This document shows positions 37,066 to 46,901 of a stretch of 64,000 nt of DNA, piece after piece. The notes under the pieces were generated by a model. The model ran no database searches. It was not told the origin of the DNA and saw only the letters and a list, made by a program, of their open reading frames with translations. Source of the DNA: an uncultured Peptococcaceae bacterium (GTDB lineage Bacteria; Bacillota; Peptococcia; Peptococcales; Peptococcaceae); the NCBI GenBank assembly GCA_910585405.1, contig CAJUDO010000004.1, forward strand, positions 91,121 through 155,120, read 5' to 3'. Position 1 is the first letter of the stretch. Every line of letters starts with the position of its first letter. A program made the translations under genes and the position numbers.

Positions 37066-37096
37066 AAAAGCCGACGCATCCACGTCGGCTTTTCTG
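37066..37096. terminator. Terminator after the GntR gene
   Basis: AAAAGCCGACG (37066-37076) pairs perfectly with CGTCGGCTTTT (37083-37093) across a 6-base loop; usable from both sides for the convergent SLH gene. Confidence 0.85.
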
Positions 37097-37137
37097 TTGC
37101 ACAAAATAATACTTTGTTTTGTATTCTACTTCAATAT

Positions 37138-39777
37138 TTAGTTCCGTATTACCTCATATACACTATTGCGGTCAGTATAGTAGATGGTAACGTTATCATT
37201 TCTAACCAGATTGTCTAATGTAAACTGACGAGTAGACCCTTTGTCATGGCAGTAACATCCGTTGATTGTTTTATAGGAATAGCCATTCGTGTCTGATAAG
37301 AACTGAATTAATCCGCTGGTAGCATAACGCACATCTGCAGTTTTGCTGTCCATCACGGTAATTTCTTTTTTGCTGCCAGAAAGCGAGTCCACCAGAATAC
37401 GGTCGCCTACATTGATGGCGCTGAGACTGTTATAAGTAGTCCCATTCTTCACAACACGCACACTGCTGTTGAACTGTACTGTCCGTGTATCATTGCTGAA
37501 AGTGCGCACAGTTAATGTATTGGTAGAGGTATTGACCTTGGTTACTTCCCCTCTTGTTCCTCCTGTCGCTGATACTTCCAATTTGGTCAGCGTTTGTCCT
37601 GCAAAAGTAGCAACTACATCGTCACCTACGTTGATGTCCCGTGCATAGGAGCTATGCACGCCATCTACAATCACTTCTACATCATCCAGGTATGCACTTA
37701 CCCGATTCCCGTTTTCGTCCTGCAAACGAATCCAGTTCCCATTGGAATATACATCCATAACGGTCATATTCACCTGTTCGTTCACTTTAATTTCTGTAAC
37801 TTCGTCGTTCACAAGCTTCATGCTTACCGTATCGCCTACACTGACGGAAGACAGACGGGAAGATGTACTTCTATAGTAGTAAACTGTTACATTTGAGGAT
37901 ACATCATAAATCTCTGTGCCGCTGTCTGTCGTTACCTGAATGGTCTTGGCGTTGTTGTTTACCGCCTTTACCACGCCTTCTATCATATCATTAGCTTTGA
38001 TACGAGTAACCTCATTATTCTGCATTGTCAATTCAACTTTCATGCCCTTGGTCAAGCGACCCAGAGATGCACTTTCACCATACAATGTAACTCTTACATT
38101 ATCGGCCAAATCATAAGATACCCGGCTGCCATCGCTGGTAGTAATTAAAATATAGTCTTCTGCTGTATTCACAGAATACACAGTCCCTTTCAACGCACCG
38201 TCATTTTGATTTCGGCTAGTTACAGTAATCGCAGTAATCTGATTGTTATTTACTGTAAGATTCATTTTGTCACCAGTTTGCAAATCGCTCACTGTGCCAC
38301 TTTCACCATTTTTAAATTTTACAACCAATCCGCTAGCATAATATGCAGCCTTTAATTCATTGCCTGATGTTATATAGTTTATGATCCGATTGGATGTATC
38401 AACCGATTTTACCGTTGCATTTCCACCATAGCTGTCACTACTGCCGCCTACTGCGATAGCAACCATTACGCCATCAGAAATTGTGTAGGTAGCTAGATCC
38501 CCTTCTTTCAAACTGCTTGGTGTCGCGGTCAACATCCCAGAAATACTCACATCAATATTTTTAGACATCCGATAAGTGCGCAAACCAGTTTTCTCGTCTA
38601 TGGTGATACGATTGTTATATACATCTACATTGTAAATAGTACCACCCTTTTGTCCATCGGAGGTTTCATCAATAATAATTTGGTTGGCAGTTTGATCATC
38701 TTTGTCCATTGATATGCGTACACTCATATCTGCCATTAAATCAGAAAATGCCAACGCAATACTGCTGCCTTCTTTATTGATTTTTGTATTTTTATCCACG
38801 ATTACAGTGATCAGCTGGTTTTCTTCATTATCCACCACAATGGTATTTTTAGCGCTGATAATAGAGTCAATCGTCCCGCTGAGATTGGTCACTACTGTCT
38901 GGTTGGTATCTGTCGTGTATTCTTCGGTACGCACTTCCAAATAATTGAGCAGACTGTTTTTATAGACTACATATACGGAATCCCCAATGGTCAAATCCGT
39001 CACTCCGATTTTTTTCCCGCTCTTATTGTATAAGATACTATTGGTAGTTGCATATAACTTGTATGATTTTCCATCGGTACCATCAATACCAACATTCACA
39101 CCACTGACTGTAGTAACTTTTCCTTTTATGACATTGTCCGATGTGCCATTTATTTTATCTTCCACACGGCACAGAAAAGCTGCCATTTCCGCTCTTGTTA
39201 CGGTATTTTTAGGTTTGAATGTCCCATCTGTATAACCGCCGATCAACCCTTTATCATAAGCCAATTTTACATAATTCAGATAATTGCTGCCAATAGAATT
39301 TGTATCTCCAAAAGATAAGACATCATTGGCTGCGCCGCTCACTTCGTTTTCCGCTTTCATAGCTTTAATCAACAACTTGGCAATCCATTCACGGCTTGCC
39401 GCAGAACTATGATTAAAATCATTGCTGTCGATCAGCCCAGCTTCATAAGCAATTACTGCCGTACTATAGGCACCGGTCCAGTCAGGATATTTAAACGGCA
39501 GATATGTGCCTTTGTGTGTCGCTTCATCATACTTAAGACCCATAATTCTGCTGGCCATCGTAATCGCTTCAAATTGCGTCACCGGATTATTTGGTCTTGC
39601 AGTTCCGTCCTCATACCCTCCAATGATTCCCCGCGCATTCATTCGGTCAAGCTGCTGAATTGCCCAATGATTGCTCGGTACGTCAGAAAAGCTGGCTGCA
39701 AATGCACTAACCGGCATAACCATGGTCAGAACAAACGCCAGCAAAAGAATTATTGATACTTTCTTTGTGTGCTGCAT
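37138..39777 (-). CDS. S-layer-homology (SLH) domain surface protein with beta-repeat body
   Basis: 879 residues, exported. The signal peptide is MQHTKKVSIILLLAFVLTMV..SAFA, cleaved near residue 27. Three SLH domains follow (about 28-210): FSDVPSNHWAIQQLDRM, then YSTAVIAYEAGLI and YVKLAYDKGLIGGY..., each ending in the typical PNNPVTQFEA/KNTVTRAEMAAFL form that binds pyruvylated cell-wall polymer. The remaining 660 residues are many degenerate beta-rich units of 60-70 residues with recurring patterns such as GTVYSVN...ITIT and MKVELTMQNNEVTRI. It is probably a cell-wall-anchored structural or S-layer-associated protein. Confidence 0.9.
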   Translation of the reverse strand: MQHTKKVSIILLLAFVLTMVMPVSAFAASFSDVPSNHWAIQQLDRMNARGIIGGYEDGTARPNNPVTQFEAITMASRIMGLKYDEATHKGTYLPFKYPDWTGAYSTAVIAYEAGLIDSNDFNHSSAASREWIAKLLIKAMKAENEVSGAANDVLSFGDTNSIGSNYLNYVKLAYDKGLIGGYTDGTFKPKNTVTRAEMAAFLCRVEDKINGTSDNVIKGKVTTVSGVNVGIDGTDGKSYKLYATTNSILYNKSGKKIGVTDLTIGDSVYVVYKNSLLNYLEVRTEEYTTDTNQTVVTNLSGTIDSIISAKNTIVVDNEENQLITVIVDKNTKINKEGSSIALAFSDLMADMSVRISMDKDDQTANQIIIDETSDGQKGGTIYNVDVYNNRITIDEKTGLRTYRMSKNIDVSISGMLTATPSSLKEGDLATYTISDGVMVAIAVGGSSDSYGGNATVKSVDTSNRIINYITSGNELKAAYYASGLVVKFKNGESGTVSDLQTGDKMNLTVNNNQITAITVTSRNQNDGALKGTVYSVNTAEDYILITTSDGSRVSYDLADNVRVTLYGESASLGRLTKGMKVELTMQNNEVTRIKANDMIEGVVKAVNNNAKTIQVTTDSGTEIYDVSSNVTVYYYRSTSSRLSSVSVGDTVSMKLVNDEVTEIKVNEQVNMTVMDVYSNGNWIRLQDENGNRVSAYLDDVEVIVDGVHSSYARDINVGDDVVATFAGQTLTKLEVSATGGTRGEVTKVNTSTNTLTVRTFSNDTRTVQFNSSVRVVKNGTTYNSLSAINVGDRILVDSLSGSKKEITVMDSKTADVRYATSGLIQFLSDTNGYSYKTINGCYCHDKGSTRQFTLDNLVRNDNVTIYYTDRNSVYEVIRN

Positions 39778-40124
39778 GTCAAACCCCTCTCTTCTTTCAG
39801 TTTGCTAATAAATTATCCTGACTGCTGCATAATATTTTTAATTTCGCCATAGTATGCATAGTTTCCTCTTTTTATTTTGTAATTTTTCTGTAATTTTTAT
39901 TTGCTGTAATTTTTCTTACAATTTTCTCACTTTGCTCCTCCAAAAACACGCTCTTTTTTTGCTCTACCCTTATTGACGCAGGATGTGGTATTAAGTTCCC
40001 TATAATTTAAAATAATTCATTGCATTCTATAGGAATTCCCATTGTTTTATTTGAAAGATCGCGGTATAATCAAATCATGTATTAGTCGTTACTGTAATCA
40101 ATTTTTAGAGGAGATGAGCTCTTT
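39778..40124. other. Divergent promoter region of the SLH protein and the CoA-disulfide-reductase-like gene
   Basis: 347 AT-rich bases. For the rightward gene TTGTTT (40042-40047) and TATAAT (40065-40070) are 17 bases apart, about 55 bases before its ATG. On the SLH side the block TGTAATTTTT occurs three times in direct orientation within 39879-39914, a possible regulatory array or simple AT-rich repetition. No gene seen. Confidence 0.6.
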
Positions 40125-41804
40125 ATGTCAGATTTGAAAATCGTAGTAATCGGTGGCGTCGCTGCCGGTCCAAAAGCAGCTGCAAGAGCAAAACGGTGTA
40201 ATCCAAACGCACAGGTTACACTGGTTGAAAAAGGAGAATGGATTTCTTATGGCGGCTGCGGTTTACCTTATTATCTAGGAGCTACTGTAAAAGACCTGAA
40301 TGATCTTATGACAACATCTTGGGAAGCTGTCCGCACACCAGAATTTATGAAAGCCACCAAGGATATCGACACATTGTTAGGCTGGGAAGCTACCAAAATT
40401 AACCGCACAGAAAAAACTGTAGAAGTAAAAGATGTAAAAAGCGGCGAAATAAAAATCTTACCATATGACAAACTAGTACTGGCCACTGGCGCTGACAATT
40501 TCAAACCGCCAATGGAAAATATCAATGCAACCGGCGTATTTGGTATGAAAACACCGAAAGATGCTGTTGACATGCAGAACTACATTAAGACCGAAGGCGT
40601 TTCCAGTGCTGTTGTAATCGGGGCTGGCTTAATCGGTATGGAATGTGCAGAAGCATTTGCCAACTGGGGGCTTGACGTTACAATCATCGAAATGCAAGGC
40701 TCTATCTTCCCACAGGTATTAGACGCTGAAATGGGCGCTGTATTCCAAAATTATCTGGAAGGCGAAGACCTGAACTTCATGTTGAGTACCAAAGTAGAGA
40801 AGATTCTGGTAAATGACGAAGGAAAAGTATCCGGTGTACTCACCGATAAAGGTGAAGTAGAAGCACAAATGGTACTGGTTGCCGTTGGCGTTCGTCCATG
40901 CGTACAGCTAGCTGTAGATGCCGGCCTGGAAGTAGATAAAGGTATTATCATTAATGACCACTGCCAGACCAGCGACCCAGACATCTATGCTGGCGGCGAC
41001 TGTGTCATGACAACCAACCTGATCTCCGGTCAGCGTGTATATGCCCCAATGGGCTCTACCGCCAACCGTCAGGGACGTGTAATCGGCAACAACATCACCG
41101 GTGGCAATGATACTCACAAAGGTGTGCTGAACACTGCTGTCTGCAAAATGTTCGATTGGAGCTTAGGCGCTACCGGTTTATCCGAACGGGTTGCAAAACA
41201 GCTGGGCTATGATACTGTTACCTGTATCGTTCCTGGTCCAGACATCACACATTTTATGCCTGGCAAAAAATTAATTATGACACGTCTCCTGGCAGACCGC
41301 AAAACCAGAAAAATCCTGGGTGTACAGATTGTTGGACCAGGTAAAGTAGATAAACGAATCGACACCATGGTTGCTGCTTTGACATTCGGCGCAACAGTAG
41401 ATGATCTGGCCAATATGGACTTGAGTTATGCTCCACCACTGTCCTCTGCTATGGAAAACCTGACCAACGCAGCCAATGTTATGAAAAATACCATTGACGG
41501 CAAGGCCCATGATATGCGTTATGAAGAATTCAAATCCAAGCTGGACAGCGATGATGTGGTATTCGTAGATTTGCGTACCGCTCATGAACGGGCTCAGAAA
41601 CCGGTTCCAGCAAAACACCAGTTGCATATTCCAATTGAAGAATTGCGTGCCCGTGCCAACGAAGTGCCAAAAGATAAGGAAGTCGTTGTCTTCTGTATCC
41701 TGAGTACTCGCGGCTTCGAAGGTCAGCTGATTCTGAACAATGCTGGCTATGACAATGTAAAATTTGTACAGGGCGGCATTCAGTTCTGGCCATTAGATAA
41801 ATAA
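40125..41804 (+). CDS. CoA-disulfide/persulfide reductase-like flavoprotein with C-terminal rhodanese domain
   Basis: 559 residues. The N-terminal FAD motif is VVIGGVAAGPKAAARAKR; the single redox cysteine of the CoA-disulfide reductase group is in ISYGGCGLPYYLG (about residue 45). An NAD(P)H-binding Rossmann (VVIGAGLIGMECAEAF) and dimerisation domain follow. The last 110 residues are a rhodanese domain with a cysteine in VVFCILSTRG at the active-site loop. This architecture is shared by enzymes that reduce CoA disulfides, persulfides or polysulfides with NAD(P)H, a role in sulfur or redox homeostasis. A good promoter lies at 40042-40070. Confidence 0.88.
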   Translation: MSDLKIVVIGGVAAGPKAAARAKRCNPNAQVTLVEKGEWISYGGCGLPYYLGATVKDLNDLMTTSWEAVRTPEFMKATKDIDTLLGWEATKINRTEKTVEVKDVKSGEIKILPYDKLVLATGADNFKPPMENINATGVFGMKTPKDAVDMQNYIKTEGVSSAVVIGAGLIGMECAEAFANWGLDVTIIEMQGSIFPQVLDAEMGAVFQNYLEGEDLNFMLSTKVEKILVNDEGKVSGVLTDKGEVEAQMVLVAVGVRPCVQLAVDAGLEVDKGIIINDHCQTSDPDIYAGGDCVMTTNLISGQRVYAPMGSTANRQGRVIGNNITGGNDTHKGVLNTAVCKMFDWSLGATGLSERVAKQLGYDTVTCIVPGPDITHFMPGKKLIMTRLLADRKTRKILGVQIVGPGKVDKRIDTMVAALTFGATVDDLANMDLSYAPPLSSAMENLTNAANVMKNTIDGKAHDMRYEEFKSKLDSDDVVFVDLRTAHERAQKPVPAKHQLHIPIEELRARANEVPKDKEVVVFCILSTRGFEGQLILNNAGYDNVKFVQGGIQFWPLDK

Positions 41805-42174
41805 TAGTATATTTCCTCCTGACAGAATTTTCTGTTAGGAGGATTTTTGTTTTTCAAGCCATTCAACGCTGCACTATTCCTTGCAAATCTGCAAATGCAT
41901 ATTATTGACTTATAATATTTTAATTCTTTGAAATCACAAAACGATACTTACTTTCATTTCATAAATAAATCTTTGTTTTTCTTACCATTAAACATGCTCC
42001 CTTTCAAGTAAATAAGCCTTTATTACTTCACTTCTCTACTTGAAAGGGAGCATGTTTATTTTTCCATTTTTCACTTTTTCTTAAGCTAGTACTATATAGC
42101 TATAGCGAAAGCACCCCCGCCAGAAAAAACTTTCATTCTAAACTTTTTCTATACCGCAACTTCAATATTTGTTA
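41805..42174. other. Convergent intergenic region with two hairpins
   Basis: 370 bases. A terminator at 41814-41848 (TCCTCCT...AGGAGGA with a T-run) ends the flavoprotein gene. Further on is a perfect inverted repeat with 21-base arms (41990-42010 and 42037-42057, core CATGCTCCCTTTCAAG), a 26-base loop and a T-rich tail. No gene seen between. Confidence 0.8.
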
Positions 42175-42906
42175 CTATTGATAAATAAATTGTGTTACAA
42201 ACATCCCGGTCAGCATTGCAATCCCCAAGGCCAGTTCCTGCAGTCGTTGATATTTTCCAAAGAACCGATTAATAATTACCATTACTGTACCCGCAATCAA
42301 TGCAGGTAATAACCCTTTCATGCGAAGTAAGATGCTCACATTATCCACTAATAATTTACTCATAATCTGATTCGCCAGTAAATAACCTGTCACACCCAAA
42401 GTAGCACCTGCCATCAACATATTAATCCACTTTCTGTCAAACTTTTGATTTAAGCAGCTCACTGCATTACCCATACGATGTGTCATTAATAAGGCTACTA
42501 CAAACCAACCCACGTCATTAAGGGCTACACCCCATACTGCATAGGAAAATGCTTGCGCACCAAATGCTGCGTTTCCTGGTTCAATCCCCAAAAGGCCGCT
42601 GGACATCGTTACCATTGCCAACTCAGTTCGAGCTGCTCCAACCATATTCAGTCTCATCCATGACGTGGGGGATCCCATAATTGCTATCATGGATAACAAA
42701 ACAATAACAGGAGATAAGGATGGCCCTAAACTGGTAATTGCCGCTGAACGAATTGCAGGTATATACCTTTGCTTTGAGATACCTATTTCTTTTGCGCGCC
42801 TTATTGCCATCCGAAAATAGATGCTGCTTAGACTTATGATAACAACAACGATTGGAATACTAGCTAACCATAATCCTGAACTATTCATAAGTTCTTTTAT
42901 TTCCAT
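42175..42906 (-). CDS. DUF5058-family membrane protein (copy B)
   Basis: 243 residues with about five to six hydrophobic segments. It is a close paralog of the protein at 44881: both share ...YIPAIRSAAITS.GPSLSPVIVLLSMIA, a WMRLN.VGAARTEL motif, GWFVVALL.THRMG, KWINMLM.GAT.GVTGYLLANQI and a closing RLQELALGIAML.GMF. This is the conserved pattern of a family of unknown function (DUF5058). It lies last in a four-gene unit behind the M20 peptidase (66-base gap). GGAGTGAT precedes the ATG. A transport role with the neighbouring membrane proteins is likely but unproven. Confidence 0.75.
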   Translation of the reverse strand: MEIKELMNSSGLWLASIPIVVVIISLSSIYFRMAIRRAKEIGISKQRYIPAIRSAAITSLGPSLSPVIVLLSMIAIMGSPTSWMRLNMVGAARTELAMVTMSSGLLGIEPGNAAFGAQAFSYAVWGVALNDVGWFVVALLMTHRMGNAVSCLNQKFDRKWINMLMAGATLGVTGYLLANQIMSKLLVDNVSILLRMKGLLPALIAGTVMVIINRFFGKYQRLQELALGIAMLTGMFVTQFIYQ

Positions 42907-42971
42907 ATTACATCACTCCACTCTGGCTTCAGGAAAGGTTCTTCTTGGTTGCCCTCATGATGCAAATATTT

Positions 42972-44171
42972 CTATTGCAGCGTATTCATTAACATCATCG
43001 TCAAATATAATCTAGCAGCGTCACGAATAAATTGAACGGCAACTTTCTCATTGGCACGATGGTTGTATTTAGAATCACCAGGCCCAACCATAACCGTATC
43101 AATCCCCATCCTCCGCAGAAAGGTCCCGTCCGTTGTTCCTTTTTGTCCGCGTCTGCCCATAGGAATATTCAATGTTTCATAACTGTTGCGCACCAAATCC
43201 ACTACAGGAGATTCCATATCTGTTGACCATGGTTCACGAGCTTCCAAAACCTTAATATGACCTATACTATCCTCATTTTCTTTATGCAATTGATCCAAAA
43301 GTCTCTGCACTTCTGACCAGACATACTCTGGTGTAATTCCTGGTACTAAACGAGCATCTACTGTTAACACACACTGATCTGGAACCATAGCAGGCTCAAC
43401 CCCCCCATGAATTACATTAATTTGCCAAAAGAATTCACCTAACAATTCATGATGTTCAAAAGGAATATTATGTTTTTGCAATCTATCTGCAAACTTTAAT
43501 GCATGTACAATTGCATTATTACCTGCCCCTTTTAAGGAAGCATGAGCACTTTTACCTTCAAAGATAACTTCAGCCCACGTTCTACCACGACTATCAGCAA
43601 TTAACTCCAAGCCCGTCCCCTCACAGACAATAATGCCTTTCGCAGCTTGCAACTGTGGATAATTCACCATCGCCTTTGCGCCCCGCATTAAATTTTCTTC
43701 ATCCACCGAAGCAGCTAAAATGATATCCCCCGGCGGAACAATATCATGCTCTTTTAAAAATCGCATAGCAGTCAAAATACCCGCTAAGCCGCCCTTCATA
43801 TCGGAAGAACCACGGCCATATAAGAATCCATCATCATGTATATCTCCCAAAAAGGGATCACAAATCCACATTTCTCGCTCTTTTTCTGTCACAGGCACGA
43901 CATCCATATGTCCAGAAAAAATTAATGGTGCAGCCTCTCCTGTGCCTTGAATTTTGGCAATAATATTTTTTCTATTTTCATCTAGTCCTTCTACTGGAAT
44001 TGCCTCAACCACAATACCTGCATCTTCTAAATATTTTTTCACGAATTCACTCATATCTGCTTCATTTCCAGGTGGATCAATACTAGGAATTTGAATCATC
44101 CTTTGTGTCAAGGCAATCGTTTCATCAGTATCAAACAGTTCTACTATAGATAAAAGCTTTTTTACTTCCAT
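42972..44171 (-). CDS. M20-family metallopeptidase/deacylase (ArgE/DapE type)
   Basis: 399 residues of the M20 dinuclear zinc family, cytoplasmic enzymes that release amino acids from N-acyl amino acids or small peptides. Visible motifs are the first metal His in IFSGHMDVVP, the bridging Asp in GRGSSDMKGG, the catalytic Glu pair in VDEENLMRGA and a final metal His in YNHRANEKV. The middle lid/dimerisation domain is present. AGAGGTG precedes the ATG. It sits between a small membrane protein gene and DUF5058 copy B, so it probably processes the compound these membrane proteins move. Confidence 0.88.
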   Translation of the reverse strand: MEVKKLLSIVELFDTDETIALTQRMIQIPSIDPPGNEADMSEFVKKYLEDAGIVVEAIPVEGLDENRKNIIAKIQGTGEAAPLIFSGHMDVVPVTEKEREMWICDPFLGDIHDDGFLYGRGSSDMKGGLAGILTAMRFLKEHDIVPPGDIILAASVDEENLMRGAKAMVNYPQLQAAKGIIVCEGTGLELIADSRGRTWAEVIFEGKSAHASLKGAGNNAIVHALKFADRLQKHNIPFEHHELLGEFFWQINVIHGGVEPAMVPDQCVLTVDARLVPGITPEYVWSEVQRLLDQLHKENEDSIGHIKVLEAREPWSTDMESPVVDLVRNSYETLNIPMGRRGQKGTTDGTFLRRMGIDTVMVGPGDSKYNHRANEKVAVQFIRDAARLYLTMMLMNTLQ

Positions 44172-44202
44172 GGCGAAACACCTCTCTTTTCATTTGAAAG
44201 TA

Positions 44203-44868
44203 CTAATTTTGTTTTTTCTTTTCCATCACATAAACACAGCGTGCTACAATCATCCCCATAATAACTACAAGTAGATTAATCAATGCACCCTTAATACCAA
44301 CAAAATTGTTGATATATAACACTATTAATGCGACTGCTAATGTACCCAATCCCATTTTCATATTTTTCTTCGCTAAATTAATGTACACAGCTCCAAATAG
44401 CGCTGGCAAAATATAATTGAAAGAGCCCGTGATAAATGCGGGCAATAATGGAATTAACATCGTACCAGCTAACGTAAAGATTGTGACCATCGAGACTGAA
44501 ACAAATACAGATACCGAAACTCCAAGCATAGAAATGACTTCCCCTTCCTCTGTTCCTGGTTCGACTTTGGCTATTTCCTGTGCCATATTAACAGCTGGCA
44601 ACCGAATATCAACTACACTGCCCACTACCCATGACAAATAGCTACCTGCTGTTCCAATAGCACTATAATATGCAAGTGGTTGTACAACCCACGATACCCC
44701 AAACGCTCCCGCTGCCAAAAGCCATAACTGAAAGAGGTCTGGTAAAGAAGGGACGATTCCATGAAATAACCATAGATATATTCCTGGAATAAAGTTGGCG
44801 ATAATGCATAAAATCATTGCAAATTGGCCAGCTTTGATACATCTTGTTCTAAATTCTTGTGCATTCAT
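44203..44868 (-). CDS. Integral membrane protein of the DUF5058/M20 operon, unknown function
   Basis: 221 residues with about six membrane segments. Its pattern (FGVSWVVQPLAYYSAIGTAGSYLSW, then SMLGVSVSVFVSVSMVTIFTLAG) matches no transporter family I can name. Starts 12 bases after DUF5058 copy A with GGAGTGAT upstream, so the two are very likely coexpressed and perhaps form one two-component membrane complex. The M20 gene follows 31 bases later. Confidence 0.65.
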   Translation of the reverse strand: MNAQEFRTRCIKAGQFAMILCIIANFIPGIYLWLFHGIVPSLPDLFQLWLLAAGAFGVSWVVQPLAYYSAIGTAGSYLSWVVGSVVDIRLPAVNMAQEIAKVEPGTEEGEVISMLGVSVSVFVSVSMVTIFTLAGTMLIPLLPAFITGSFNYILPALFGAVYINLAKKNMKMGLGTLAVALIVLYINNFVGIKGALINLLVVIMGMIVARCVYVMEKKKQN

Positions 44869-44880
44869 AATCTATCACTC

Positions 44881-45612
44881 CTATCCATAAATGAATTGTG
44901 CTGTAAACATTCCCGCCAGCATCGCAATTCCTAATGCCAACTCCTGCAAACGTTGATGTTTCCCTAAGAACTTATTAATAAGCAGCATCACCACCCCCGC
45001 CACAACTGCTGGCAACAACCCCTTGCAACGAAGCAAGACATCCGCATCCGCTACCACAAATTTTGATATAATTTGATTTGCTAGCAAATACCCTGTTACA
45101 CCAAATGTAGCACCCGACATTAACATATTAATCCATTTTTTGTCATATCTTGTATACAAAGTGTCTACTGCTTGCCCCATACGATGGGTCAACAATAACG
45201 CCACTACAAACCATCCTAAATTATTTAACGCCATTGCCCATGTTGCGTAAGAAAATGCCTGAACACCAAAATCAGCAGAACTTGGATCAATCCCTAACAG
45301 CCCACTAGAAATCGCAACCATTGACAATTCTGTTCTCGCTGCCCCTACATCATTTAATCTCATCCAAGCTGTTGGAGCCCCTACAACAGCAATCATTGAC
45401 AGTAGTACAATAACCGGCGATAAAGACGGACCGATACTGGTTATAGCCGCAGACCGAATCGCCGGTATATATCTTTCTTTTTCTATTCCTAATTCCTTTG
45501 CTCTTTTTAATCCCATCTTAAAATACACGATACCTAATATAACTATAAAAATAACCATAAAACTTGACGCAATCCATAATCCTGGACTATTCATTACTTT
45601 TTGTAATTCCAA
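44881..45612 (-). CDS. DUF5058-family membrane protein (copy A)
   Basis: 243 residues if started at TTG 45612, the position that aligns exactly with the ATG of copy B (both lead into MNS.GLW.AS) and lies 10 bases after GGGAG. The GTG at 45621 directly abuts that ribosome site and is less likely. Same conserved blocks as copy B: RYIPAIRSAAITSIGPSLSP, WMRLNDVGAARTEL, THRMGQAV, KWINMLMSGATFGV. It is the first gene of the operon, divergent from a LysR regulator at 45921. Likely part of an uncharacterised transporter. Confidence 0.76.
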   Translation of the reverse strand: MELQKVMNSPGLWIASSFMVIFIVILGIVYFKMGLKRAKELGIEKERYIPAIRSAAITSIGPSLSPVIVLLSMIAVVGAPTAWMRLNDVGAARTELSMVAISSGLLGIDPSSADFGVQAFSYATWAMALNNLGWFVVALLLTHRMGQAVDTLYTRYDKKWINMLMSGATFGVTGYLLANQIISKFVVADADVLLRCKGLLPAVVAGVVMLLINKFLGKHQRLQELALGIAMLAGMFTAQFIYG

Positions 45613-45920
45613 TTTTTTCACACTCCCTTAATTTTTTATAATATACATGCAATGAATTCACTACATGCATATTATAAAACATTATATATTTCTTGCATAT
45701 AAACAAGTTTTTTTGCAATTTTCATTAATCAAAATTAATTTGATTTTAACGAGTACTCTAATATGGTATAATATAAAAAATATCCTGTAGCTGTACAAAA
45801 TTCTGTATTATTTCTTTAATAATCTCTTTGTTAAGTATCAAATATTATTAAAAATCTGCTTTAAACAGATATCTAAATTTATCATACATGCTTTTAATGA
45901 AAACTTTTGGAGGACTCATT
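45613..45920. other. Divergent regulatory region of the DUF5058 operon and its LysR gene
   Basis: 308 very AT-rich bases with no gene. Promoters must lie here in both directions; a TATAATATAA-type stretch near 45767-45777 is the best -10 candidate. I see no strong long palindrome. Confidence 0.4.
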
Positions 45921-46901
45921 ATGCGCATTGAACAGTTAGAATATTTATTGGAAATCAATCGCCAAAGCTCTATGAAGGCGGCTGCTGAGATCCTGCATAT
46001 GACACCACAAGCATTAAGCTCTTCCATAAAATCTTTAGAAGACGAACTTTCCATTAAAATTTTTCACCGTTCCAACAAAGGCATTTCTTTAACACAAGAT
46101 GGAAAAGAAACTTTTCAATTTGCAGAATTAGTAGTCAACCACTACTACCAATTATTGCAAACTCTTAATCGAGATGAGCAATTATCTAACAATTTAAAAG
46201 GCTCCCTTGCTCTTTATGTCGCACCGGTTTTTTTAGAATCTATTTTTCCAGCATATATTACCAAATTTAAAGGCAATTACCCTAATGTTACTATAGAAAT
46301 TATTCAGAGAAGTACACGCAACATTTGTGAAGCTCTCTCTCAAACAATCACAGATAACACTTTAGGTGCTATTATTGTGCCCTTTGATGGCAATGAAATC
46401 TTATACGATTATCTTCCTAAAAATTATCCTGTTCTTTCCTTTCAAATCTTAAATCGAAATACCTATTATGCTTGCGTTCCTAATGATTCTCCTCTTGCTC
46501 GACAAAAAACAATCTCAATAAAAAAACTACTGTCCAGTTATCCCATTGTCGATTACTGTGCAGGCAATGCGGGAACTGCTCCATTAATTCCATTATTAAA
46601 AGCCTATATGCCCAACTTTCAAACATCACTGGTGTTATCCTCCATTACCGTTTGGGCAGAAGCTATTCAAAATCATATGGGCGTTGGATTCATTAACTCT
46701 TTATTCGTAAAACCTGATTCTATTATCGCTCATCAACTAGAAAGTTTAGTTTTGTTACAATTAAAAGAACCTCTTATTACGTATAATTGCCTTGTATACA
46801 CCCAAACACCTTCACCTGCAGTTTCAATTTTTTTAGAGCAATTTCCCAAGTATCTACCACAAAAAAATGATCCCTCTTTTTTTAAAATAAATGAAAAATA
46901 G
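45921..46901 (+). CDS. LysR-family regulator next to the DUF5058/M20 operon
   Basis: About 326 residues from ATG 45921 (TGGAGGA upstream; upstream in-frame codons give an atypical extension). Winged-helix region MRIEQLEYLLEINRQSSMKAAAEIL...MTPQALSSSIKSLEDEL followed by the two-lobed effector-binding domain. Divergent from the four-gene membrane/peptidase operon, so that operon is its probable target. Its stop codon lies inside the left arm region of the terminator at 46894-46939. Confidence 0.9.
   Translation: MRIEQLEYLLEINRQSSMKAAAEILHMTPQALSSSIKSLEDELSIKIFHRSNKGISLTQDGKETFQFAELVVNHYYQLLQTLNRDEQLSNNLKGSLALYVAPVFLESIFPAYITKFKGNYPNVTIEIIQRSTRNICEALSQTITDNTLGAIIVPFDGNEILYDYLPKNYPVLSFQILNRNTYYACVPNDSPLARQKTISIKKLLSSYPIVDYCAGNAGTAPLIPLLKAYMPNFQTSLVLSSITVWAEAIQNHMGVGFINSLFVKPDSIIAHQLESLVLLQLKEPLITYNCLVYTQTPSPAVSIFLEQFPKYLPQKNDPSFFKINEK

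Noticed and set aside
39879..39914. CRISPR-like short repeats (TGTAATTTTT three times)
   Set aside because: The repeats are too short, with irregular spacing, and are AT-rich; no cas genes. Kept only as a possible promoter feature.
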